Assembly (NCBI RefSeq): GCF_009905375.1
Contig: NC_133657.1
Coordinates: forward strand, 60,867,227 to 60,931,226
Source of the DNA: Apium graveolens
Lineage: Eukaryota; Streptophyta; Magnoliopsida; Apiales; Apiaceae
Length of the DNA stretch: 64,000 bases
Reading direction: 5' to 3'
Under the pieces are notes generated by a model. It saw only the letters and a list, made by a program, of their open reading frames with translations, was not told the DNA's origin and made no database searches. This document shows positions 34,885-44,975 of the stretch, one piece after another (within the stretch, counting starts at the first letter, position 1; every line of letters begins with the position of its first letter). Made by a program: the position numbers and the translations under genes.

Positions 34885-37800
34885 TGGTCTTTGTGATTGC
34901 AGGGCAACAGGAAAAATATTCTAGTTCTGGACAGTGGATGTTCAGGACATATGACTGGAAATAAGGCCCTGTTATCAGACTTTGTGGAGAAAGCTGGCCC
35001 AAGTGTTTCTTATGGAGATGGCAACATTGGAAAAACATTGGGATATGGCAATATCAATCTTGGAAATGTCATAATTAAACAAGTAGCTCTGGTCTCAGGA
35101 CTTAAACACAACCTACTGAGTATAAGTCAAATCTGTGACAGAGGTTATCATGTTGATTTCTTTGAAGAACACTGTGAAATTGTGAGTAAATCTAAAGGCA
35201 AAGTTGTTCTGAAAGGATACAGACGTGGTAACATTTATGAAGCTAAGCTTTCAACAAGTACTGATGGTTCTGCAATCTGTCTGATAAGTAGAGCATCAAT
35301 TGAAGAAAGCTGGAATTGGCATAAGAAACTCTCTCATTTAAATTTCAATAATATAAATGAACTGGTCAAGAAAGATCTTGTGAGAGGATTGCCAAACACA
35401 GTATTTGCTCCTGATGGTCTTTGTGATTCATGTCAGAAAGCCAAACAAAGAAAATCTTCATTCAAGAGCAAGACTGATTCATCAATTCTTGAGCCTTATC
35501 ATCTTATACATGTTGATCTATTTGGTCCAGTAAATGTCATGTCTATTGCAAAGAAGAAGTATGCGTTGGTCATAGTGGATGAGTTCACCAGATACACATG
35601 GGTGTATTTCTTGCACACAAAAAGTGAAACTGCATCTATCTTGATTGATCATGTCAAATAGCTGGATAAAATGGTCAAAGATTCTGTGAAAATTTTAAGG
35701 AGTGATAATGGCACTGAGTTCAAGAATTTGATAATGGAAGAGTTCTACAAAAGCCATGGAATAAAGCAGGAATTTTCTGCTCCTGGAACTCCACAGCAAA
35801 ATGGAGTTGTTGAAAGGAAGAATAGAACTCTCATTGAAGCTGCACGTACAATGCTTGAAGAAGCAAAGCTTTCAACCTATTTCTGGGTTGAAGCTGTGCA
35901 GACTGCTTGTTTTACTCAAAATGCAACACTCATTAACAAGCATGGAAAAACACCATATGAGATGGTGAAGAAAAAGAAGCCAAATCTGAAATATTTTCAT
36001 GTATTTGGATGCAAGTGTTTTGTTCTCAAGACTCATCCTGAACAGCTATCAAAGTTTGATCTAAATGCTGATGAAGGAATCTTTGTTGGATATCCACTTT
36101 CCACAAAAGCCTTCAGAGTCTATAATTTGAGAACAAAAGTGGTCATGGAATCTATCAATGTCTCTTTTGATGACAAGAAGATCACTGGTCTTAAAGATTT
36201 CATTGACCATGATCAGCTGAGATTTGAAAATGAAGACTCATATTCTGATACTGAAAATCCTGACAGTCTAAGTCCTGATACTGCAAACTCTGATGGATTA
36301 AACTCAGATGTTATTGAAACCGTGGTGACTACGTTAAAGGAAGATGCACCTATGCAGGAGGAGCATACTCAAGATCCTACCACATCTCAAGAAACATCCG
36401 AACATGTATCTGGCTCTTCAAGTTCTGATTCGTCAAGTTCTGATAAGCCAAGTTCTGATAGTGCTGAAAATCTAAATACTGAAGAATCCAACTCAGAGAG
36501 CATAGTTTCAGGGGGAGCATCAGAAAATGAAAATGAAGATAGCATGGATCATGGGGGAGCATCCAGTTCTAGAGAAAACCTTCCATCTGCAAGGAAGTGG
36601 ACAAAATCACATACACCTGATTTGATAATTGGAAATCCTGATGCAGGTGTCAGAACTAGAACAGGTACTTCAAATGAGTGTCTTTACAATTCTTTTCTCT
36701 CTCAGACTAAGCCAAAGAAAGTGGAAGAAGCTCTTCAAGATGCTGATTGGGTGCAAGCAATGCAGGAAGAGTTGAATGAATTTGAAAGAAACAAAGTCTG
36801 GACCCTAGTACCAAGACCAAAGAATAGATCTGTTGTTGGTACAAAGTGGGTATTCAGAAACAAAACTGACAGTGATGGCATAATTACAAGGAATAAGGCA
36901 AGGCTGGTTGCAAAAGGATATTCTCAATAGAAGGGAATTGATTATGATGAAACATTTGCACCAGTTGCTAGGTTAGAATCCATAAGGATATTTTTGGCTT
37001 ATGCTGCTCACAAAAAGTTTACTGTCTTTCAAATGGATGTGAAAAGTGCTTTTCTCAATGGAGAATTAGAGGAAGAGGTATATGTTGAACAACCTCCAGA
37101 TTTTGTAGATACCAAACATCCAGACTATGTCTACAGACTTGACAAAGCACTTTATGGACTTAAGCAAGCTCCTAGAGCATGGTATGAGACTTTAGCTCAG
37201 TTTCTTCTGGAAAGTGGATTCCACAGAGGGACAATAGACAAAACACTTTTCTACCTCAACCATGGAAAGGACTTACTTCTGGTCCAGATTTATGTTGATG
37301 ATATCATCTTTGGATCTACAAATGACAAACTTTGCAAGAAGTTTGCCAAACTAATGCAGTCAAGATATCAGATGAGTATGATGGGGGAACTTAGCTATTT
37401 TATGGGCCTTCAAGTCAAGCAGAATGAGGAAGGCACTTTTATTTGTCAAACCAAGTACACTAGAAACTTGCTAAAGAAATTTGGAATGCAAGATTGTTCA
37501 AGTGCATCTACTCCAATGGCCAATGCAACAAAACTGGATAAGGATACCGGTAAATCAGTAGATATTACTGACTACAGAGATTTTGCAGGTTGCAAAATTG
37601 ACAGGAAAAGCACAAGTGGAAGCTGCCAATTTCTTGGAGGCGGATTGGTTTCTTGGTACAGCAAGAAACAAAAGTCAATTTCCACATCAACTGCAGAAGC
37701 AGAGTATATTGCTGCAGAAAGCTGTTGTGCACAGATTCTTTGGATGAAGAATCAGTTACTGGATTATGGGTTAACATATTTCAAAATCCCTATTTACTGT

Positions 37801-38040
37801 GATAATCAAAGTGTTATTGCTATGACAGGTAATCCAGTTCAACACTCAATGACAAAGCACATCAGCATCATGTACCACTTCATCAGGGAACATGTGGATG
37901 AAGGTACAGTGGAATTGCATTTTGTTCCCACAGATCAATAATTGGCAGATATCTTCACAAAACCATTATGTGAAGCTACTTTTACAAGATTGGTAAATGA
38001 ACTTGGAATGGTTTCAGGTTCTTTCTCTAAATCTGCTTAG
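34885..38040 (+). pseudogene. pol: pol of element 5, three stops and a 207-bp deletion
   Basis: Same frame as gag. In-frame stops occur at 35659-35661 (TAG for CAG), 36928-36930 (TAG for CAG) and 37939-37941 (TAA for CAA), all C-to-T relative to element 4. A 207-bp in-frame deletion near 37578 joins TDYR directly to DFAGCK. It removes the end of RT and the start of RNase H, including the first RNase H aspartates (YSDAD). Protease DSG, integrase zinc finger and DDE, and YVDDIIFG are still encoded. The polyprotein end VSGSFSKSA matches element 4. Confidence 0.92.
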
Positions 38041-39380
38041 ACTTGTTCTATGAATCAGACTTTATGCTCAGTATTTACAGAATTAATCTCATTGTATATT
38101 CTGTGCTTAATTGATAAATGTCTTTAAGTATTGACTGTTGTCTGATATATGTTTCTAAACTATGATAAGTGATATGTTTGTTCTAGTACCTATTCATTCC
38201 TATGAGGATAACTGTGCTAGATATTGACCTAGTAGTCTTCAATAAACAAATGATTCCATGGAAGAAGTAATTATTTCAGTGGAAATCTTATGACACTAGC
38301 AAATTCTTATAACTGAACTTAGTTAAGTTTACTTTGTATATCTTATTACTAAGTCACAAATTAGAATAATGCTACTCATCTGTTAAGTTCTGATACTAGT
38401 AAAACTGCTGAATGTACTAAGTGCTGATAAACCTCTCTTATCAAAAGAAAAAGCAAAAAGATCAAAGATTAAAATCAGGTACTCCTTTGAGATCTAGAGT
38501 AAATATGTGGAAGGGACGACCCAAGTGCATTGCTGGTATTAAGTAAATATGCATCAGAAAAGCAAAATATTTTCTTGGTGACTTTTCACACTCTATGATT
38601 ACTGGAGAAATACTCTGAAAATAGCATAAATTCTGATAAACAGTCGTGACTCACTTACACTGAGAAGCCACTGTAAAACAGAATTGCAAAAGATGCATAA
38701 AATTAGCACAAAACAGTTGAGATGGACTCTAACATGAACTCATTCATCAGTAGGTTTCAGGACAATGACAGATCTTTAGCAAAATTTTAGTTATGCCTTA
38801 TTTCTAAGATGTACTGAAGTAAATCAGACTTTACTCTTTGTCTGTTTTTAGCTTAATGCACACACTAATCACTCCATCTGAATGATGAAAATTTCTGTGG
38901 TGGCCTATATTATTTTAGATAAACAGTCATTGTGTCATTATTGCACAAATTCTGAGGACAAGTTCTAAGTTACACGTCCTGATGATTAAGTTCTGACGTC
39001 CATAACTCAGAACTTGTATGAGTATTTACTAAGATGGGCATTCCTTTTTTTTCGAGTTAAGAAATTATGTTCTGATGACTGTTAAGTTCTAGTATAGGTC
39101 TAAGTTCTGATTTCTCAGTCTAATCCTTTACTTGGCTTATCTGTGAATAAAATTTGATAACAGTCTCAGTTCGAACTCGAATATGTTAAAGTGGAAGATT
39201 AATAGTCACTATGCTACGGGTTAATGGTATTTGTACTTGAACAGTCCACTGTTTCTTGTGTCTTGTGCGGTCTAGACCATGATTCCCCTTTCCAATGACT
39301 GTTATTCTTTTTCAAAGTCTAGGGAGCGAGGTAGAATTAATTCTACCTGTCAGCATTAAATATCTTTGCGTCTCTTGGCA
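38041..39380 (+). other. Spacer between pol and small ORF, element 5
   Basis: About 1.3 kb non-coding, collinear with element 4. It contains repeated TAAGTTCTGAT-like motifs (for example near 38388, 38985 and 39080) and a block near 38460-38700 also found in element 2. Confidence 0.75.
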
Positions 39381-39389
39381 TTCTCTTGC

Positions 39390-39400
39390 CTATATAAGCA
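39390..39400 (+). promoter_or_regulatory. Putative TATA box of the small ORF, element 5
   Basis: CTATATAAGCA, 80 bp before the ATG at 39471, followed by a C/T-rich leader. Equivalent to 24587-24595 in element 4. This is a candidate promoter inside the element. Confidence 0.5.
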
Positions 39401-39470
39401 ACCACTTCACATCAGTCTTTCCATCACATTCTTCTCACACACTTATCCTCCTTCTTCTATCAAAAACACA

Positions 39471-39746
39471 ATGGTTCGATACAACATGTTTTTGAACAAC
39501 CAAACCTTCACTATGGAGCTAAGTTGTGCCGAGTGGCAGCAGGAGTGGCATGTAACAGCCATTCCTGAGGAGATCTGGGATTCTGTCCCACAGGAGGTGC
39601 TAACTCACCTTCTATTCTTCTATATGGATTACCATCGCCATCTGGAGCGATTGGAGGAGGAAAGGCGGGAAGCTATCCGTCAGCAAGAGCGAATCATACG
39701 ACTCGCCATCTTGTTCGTTGAAGATAGGAAGAGGAAGATGACTTAA
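39471..39746 (+). CDS. Small ORF (91 aa) of the Sirevirus 3' module, element 5
   Basis: ATG at 39471 (MVRYNMFLNNQTFTMEL), stop TAA at 39744. It has a Trp/Glu-rich N-terminal half, a charged helix-like stretch (HRHLERLEEERREAIRQQ) and the basic tail IIRLAILFVEDRKRKMT shared exactly with element 4. Ten more residues than the element 4 copy. A TATA box and short leader precede it and about 700 bp of AT-rich sequence separate it from the next ORF. It is not recognised as any domain, and no membrane segment is apparent. It could be a transcription-associated accessory protein of the element or a captured host fragment; neither is shown. Confidence 0.5.
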   Translation: MVRYNMFLNNQTFTMELSCAEWQQEWHVTAIPEEIWDSVPQEVLTHLLFFYMDYHRHLERLEEERREAIRQQERIIRLAILFVEDRKRKMT

Positions 39747-40277
39747 TCTTGTCTTCTTCCTGTTCTTCTTCATCCTCAGCTTTGTCAGGCTTCTTAGCTA
39801 GGACTAAAGCTGTTGATGTTAGGATTAGGAGCTTAGGGAAAATCTTGTATAAGTATTGATGTAATTTCCATTTCATAAATGTATTGTCTTGATATATTAA
39901 TGAAAATTGTTTTTACTTCAAGATTTTGTCTCTGAGTTATTTTATCTTGTGTTGATAAATCCTGATTGATATTCTGATGACCATATAACTTTTGTTTTAT
40001 ATTAAGTTCTGATTCATTTTCAGCACTTATATATCTAATTTATCTTGGTCATTTTCATGTGATGTATTTTCAGAATTTCAATGATGCAATGAAAAATAAT
40101 TCAATCAGTGCTAACGGTTTAAATTTTGAATTAAAACTGTTTCTCTTGATAAATGGAACGGTTTTTCCTTGAAACTAGGCAACTGGGTAAGTAATGATTC
40201 CTGTTTTCTCGAGCCCAGTAACTGTCCGTTATTACTGCATGTCTGACAGGTGTCCAACGGTAACATTTTTGTTCAGA
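39747..40277 (+). other. Non-coding region between small ORF and 3' ORF
   Basis: No ORF. Its start is homologous to element 4 (24000-24266). It contains TTAAGTTCTGATTC near 40001. The right part has no counterpart in element 4 because of the deletion there. Confidence 0.65.
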
Positions 40278-40441
40278 GTATAAGTACAACAGAGAGAAGA
40301 TTTCTTTAATCTTTTATTTTCTTTATACTTTATCTCTCTCCTTACTTTTACTCTCCTTCTCTTCTTTCTCACGTTGGTTTTTCATACAGACATTATCTCA
40401 AACACCTAACAGGCATCCTTGAAACTCAATATTTTTTTCAC
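40278..40441 (+). promoter_or_regulatory. Possible promoter and leader of the 3' ORF, element 5
   Basis: GTATAAG (40278-40284) is followed by a pyrimidine-rich stretch (TCTCTCTCC, TTACTTTTACTCTCC, CTTCTTTCTC) down to the ATG at 40442. This looks like a plant TATA box and 5' untranslated leader. Element 6 has a comparable C/T-rich leader, there duplicated, before its 3' ORF. No experimental support. Confidence 0.4.
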
Positions 40442-43400
40442 ATGGCACCAAAGGATTTAATCATTGATGGAGCAAAGTTTGTTCCAAACAACTATGCTGC
40501 AATTCTTGATCATGCTGACGCTCCATCTGAATTGCACGTTGTGCAAGATCTTCTTGCACATAGTGAGGTTGGGTACGCCTTAACTCAGCCTGAATTATTT
40601 TCAAGTCAACAAGTTCTGAGGTTCTGGAGGACTGGAGTTTTTGATGATGGTGGTAACCGTGGAACTCCCAGTATTATCTTCCAAGTGGGTGATTCATCCT
40701 TTGTAGTCACTCCTGGTACAGTACGCAGGGCTTTACATCTTCCAGAGGATTGTACTTTCTCAGTTCCAGAGGACTCAGCCCTTCAGAAGTTAATGGCTGA
40801 ATTGGGATATGAAAAGAGTCTGACGAAACTTGGACATTTGAAACGGGCTAATATCAGAAGAGAATGGAGTTTCTTCTTTGATTGCATCACCAAAGCTTTT
40901 GGGAACAAATGTTCAAATTTTGATGCTATCCCAATTCTGAGTCAGCACATAGGGTATGCTATTATCCATCAAACTCATTTTGATTTTGCAACTGGAATAA
41001 TTGGTTTTATTGGGGATAGGATGACAGAGGATCAAGATGTTGTTTATTTTGCTAGATTCTGTCAACTTATTTACACTTACTGTACTGATGAACCTCATTT
41101 AGTCAGCACTCAAACCCCACATTTTAAGGTTGCAAAACGATACTTTAATGATCTGGTAAATGCTGATACTAAGAAGAAAGTGGTTAGACCATTACAGATT
41201 CCTAAGTCTGTGAAACAGATCCTGGTAAATGCTGATCCTGATACTTATAGATCTGTTTACTCTGATGTCCAACCACCTCCAACCACCCAAAATCCATCAA
41301 CCTCAGTACCTACCTCTCTTTCTACTCAACCTACCCTCAGAACTTATCTCAAATCCTATCTCTCCACTTCACAGACTGCTCAACCTTCTTCTTCAGCACC
41401 TACTGTGAAGGCTACATCCTCTAAGCCAAAGAGAACAAAGACTGTTCCTCAAACACCTCAAAAGAGGAGGAGAATTACTTTGAGAGATGAATCAGATTCT
41501 GAGGAACAGATTCCTTCTTCAGAACCTGTGGTGGTTGAAGCTGAGAAAGCAACTTCTCAGAAGGATTCTGAAATTGGGGGTTCTAGGCTTCTCAAGAGGC
41601 TTAGACGTATGATAGTTCCTGAAACTCCCAAGGAATCCAAATCAACAAGGAAGTACAAGAAACAGAGGGCACAAAGGCCAGTTTCAGATGATGAGGAGGA
41701 AGCAGCTAAGGAAAGGGATTAGGAATCTCTGATCTCACAAGACAAGGAATTTGGTCCAGTCACTTCTTCTCCATCAACTCCATCTCAGGAAGCTGTATCT
41801 GACAAGGCTAACTCACCATCTGTGTCTCTTGTTGATCCAGGCACAAGTGCTGAAATTGATATTTAGAACCTGGTTGTGCCTACAATACTTTTCTTAGAAG
41901 CTCCAACAGCAAATAATCCTTCCACAACACCTGTTACTGATGCTGTTCAAACTCCAGAGTTATCAACAACACCTTCTCTGCATCAAGATGCTGATGATCA
42001 GATTTTAGGTGAGCATCAGGATATGGCTGTTGATCAGAACTTAGTATCAGATCAGCAATTAGAGGATGCTGAAGCCTCCATTGCTACTCACACTGTTGTC
42101 TTATCAGAAGATACTGATTCTTTAAGTTCTGATGCTGCAAATGTTGGAGATACTGGTGAAGCTGCTACAACTGTAGATGCTGATGAAGCAGGTCCTTCAG
42201 GACATACTCTTCCACCGACTATTCCTAAGTCTAAACTGGTAAAGGAGTTTGTTATCAGGGATGCACCAGTGCCTTGGAGTGAAACTCCTGCAGGTCAGGA
42301 GTGGACTAAGGAATGGAACTCAGTTTCATGTGTTCCAAATGCTTTACATCTTGCTGAGCACTTGAATAAAGCTGATGAAATGTTAAATTCTGATGATTTT
42401 AAAACCCAGCTTAGAGTCACTGCATTGAGTACTAAACATCTACAAGGTCTTCATTCCAATACTCATGCAGAGCTACACAAGATTCAGGAGAACTTTATCA
42501 AACAGGAACAAGTTTGGAAAATTGATAAGAAAAAGTTCTTTCAACCTACCATTGACAGGATTGCTTATATTGAGAAAACTCAAGAGAAACAACAAGCTCA
42601 GATTGATCAAATTCTGACAAATCAAGCTTCTCAGCAATCGCAACTTACTGAAATCCAGACCTCAGTGGAACTACTTATCTCTCTTTTATTACCTGCTGAT
42701 GCCAAAAAGGGGGAGAAGGTAATTAAGTCCAAATGCAAAACCAACAAGACACTGCAAGGAAAGGATGATGGAAAAGATGACCAAGGAAACTCTGGAATGG
42801 GTAGTGGTCATAGTCAAGGTAGAAGGTTTACATCAAGACAAGCTAGTCACAGAACAAATTCTGATACTGGGAAAAGAATAAGTTCTGCTGCTGGTAAAAG
42901 GATAAGTTCTGATGAACTTCTAGATATTGATGAGGAAATGTCAAGACAGTTATTTCTTCAAGAAAATTCAGGGATGGACTTAGAAAGTTTAAAGGAAGAA
43001 GAAGCCAGACTTAAATCAGAGAAAGTCACATCTAAATCTGAAGCTTCTGGTAAAAAGTTACTTCCAAAACTTAAAGGCATTGTGATCAAAGAAATGACAC
43101 ATACTGAAGCAACATTAGCTAGATCACAACCACAGATAGATCCAAGATCCAAGGGTAAAGAAAAGGTTGGTGAACCTATCAAGGCTTATGTACCTCCTGA
43201 GGAAGAAGAAATTACTGATGGAAAAGATGATCTTGCTCTGACTTCAAGAAAAGTTCTTAAAACAACCTCTGACATGGCTCAAGTTGTTCAGAGTCAAGAA
43301 ATTGTAAGTTCTGATATTCAGAAGAAGCAAGTAACCTCTGACAGAGCTCAAGTTAACTTGATATCAGAAAATAGATCAAAGACACTCCTACCAGGATTCA

Positions 43401-44152
43401 CTAAAGCAAAACAGACTCAATCTTTGAAGACTACTGCAAGTGGTTTTGAAGCAAGAGTAGTTACTGGAAAGGAAGCTAGAGATAAAACTAGATTGGGAAG
43501 TGCTGATGAAAGAAGAGTACACAACACTACCAATGATCCAACTTCCTTGAGTGAACCAGGTATTGGAGCAACTCCTAAGAGATTGAATCAACTGGAATCT
43601 GTACAGATGGTTTACCATACCTACTTGAAAGAATACATCATGTTGTATTTCATGACAGATGGTAGGGTTTATCATATAAGACAAAATGCCATTACTTTGA
43701 AGTATTTTGAAGAATTGGAGCATGTACTTTTCTTACTTCAAGTGGATGACAGAATAACAGAGACTGCTGCAAACTACTTAAAAGAACAGATTCAGAGACA
43801 GAAAAGGCTTTATTCTGTTAAGTCTGACAGCATATATGTTCCAAAGTACAGAGATCACAATGGTGATATTGTTGATATGAAGCCTAATACTGCACAGATC
43901 AGAACGTATCTTGGTATTAAGGGACTTGAATTCAATCTTGTGTCTAACAAAGCTTATGTCATAAGACTAGATCAGGATTTGAGAAAAGCAAAGATTAATG
44001 ATCTTAGAGCTGCAATCTTTCAAACTGGTAAAGATACTGCAGAGCTTAAAGGTGTTAAAAGGAGAATGATTGATGAACTAAGATATGCTGAGAAATGTTC
44101 GTTGAAGAACTATCTCAGAACAACTCCTGACATCAGAGAGATCAGAAAATGA
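40442..44152 (+). pseudogene. Long extra 3' ORF of element 5 (about 1236 codons, two stops)
   Basis: One frame from ATG (MAPKDLIIDGAKFV) to TGA, broken only by TAG at 41720-41722 and 41864-41866. The N-terminal domain (residues about 1-240) contains VLRFWRTGVFDDGG, a GDSSFVVTPGTVRRAL segment, FDAIPILSQHIGYAI and GFIGDR, also present in element 6. Next comes a Pro/Ser/Thr hinge (about 275-325) and a basic stretch (KRTKTVPQTPQKRRRITLR) that could be a nuclear signal. Next is an acidic variable part, then a coiled coil near 42480-42680, the segment DAKKGEKVIKSKC, and a C-terminal domain with YIMLYFMTDGRVYHIR and a tail ending TPDIREIRK. Its position is that of the Sirevirus env-like ORF. I see no signal peptide or membrane segment, which speaks against an envelope. 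The function is unknown. Confidence 0.75.
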
Positions 44153-44349
44153 AGAAGCCAAGTCGAAGATCTACAACTGCTTAAATTCTGATATTTATAC
44201 AGATTGAAGTTGTTATCAGAAGTTGAAATTGGTAAAAACTTTAAGGACTGTAAGTTGTAGTTATCTAGTCTATTTCTCATGCATTTGTACTTAATGTTTT
44301 TGACATCATCAAATATCTGTTAAACTTGTATATTTTGTCAATTTACAAG

Positions 44350-44360
44350 TTGGGGGAGAT
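44350..44360 (+). other. Polypurine tract of element 5
   Basis: TTGGGGGAGAT directly before TGTTAG, the typical Sirevirus arrangement. Confidence 0.92.
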
Positions 44361-44975
44361 TGTTAGATATATTTGATAATGTCATGGCTAATATGTTTTA
44401 TGTTTAGCTTTCAGATCTTACGTGAACAGGATAAATCAGTACTTAACTGTTGATCAGTACTTATACTGGAAGTCAGGACTTAAGGATATCAGTACTTATA
44501 TTATCAGGAGATAATCATCAGAAGATAGATATCAGAACTTAAGTGCTGAAGGACAATCAGATAAGGACAGTAGCTGATTAAAGGAAAGAAGATCGAGATA
44601 AACATAAGAAGAGATATGCATGAAGAAGGAATTCCGTGAAGAATGGAATACTTGGAAGAAAAGATATCTGATTGATATATTTTAGGAAGCAGAATTATAT
44701 TCCATATCAATTAGCGATTATCTTGTAACTGTATAGTATATAAACACAGACATAGGGTTTACACTATAAGTGTTATCATTATTAGAAAAGATTATTCATT
44801 GTAACCCTAGCAGCTCTCGTGATATTTGTTCATCACTGAAAGGTAACAGTTCCATACTGTAACAGAGTTTATTGTTTCAATAAAGATTATTTTCTGTTAC
44901 TTAAGTTCTTAAAGTTCGATTTAAGTGTACTATACACTGTATTCACCCCCTCTACAGTGTGTGTGTGACCTAACA
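44361..44975 (+). repeat. 3' LTR of element 5
   Basis: 615 bp TGTTAGATATATTTG to GTGTGACCTAACA. The TATA region TATATAAA is at about 44737-44744 and AATAAA at 44879-44884. The target copy TATTT follows at 44976-44980. The uninterrupted LTR can serve as reference for the split 5' LTR. Confidence 0.93.

Larger units (their letters stand above)
20761..44975 (+). mobile_element. Element 5: young Sirevirus with intact gag, hosting element 4
   Basis: Bounded by TATTT target copies at 20756-20760 and 44976-44980. Order: 5' LTR (20761-21201 plus 32318-32491), primer-binding site, gag, pol, spacer, small ORF, 3' ORF, polypurine tract, 3' LTR. Without element 4 it is about 13.1 kb, at the large end for copia. 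The LTRs differ at about five of 615 positions (about 0.8%), including TG to TA at the very left end. Gag is open throughout. Pol has three in-frame stops and a 207-bp deletion, and the 3' ORF has two stops. Confidence 0.9.

Noticed and set aside
40442..44152. Reading the 3' ORF as a retroviral-type envelope
   Set aside because: I found no signal peptide, furin-like site or transmembrane helix; the basic hinge and coiled coil suggest another role.
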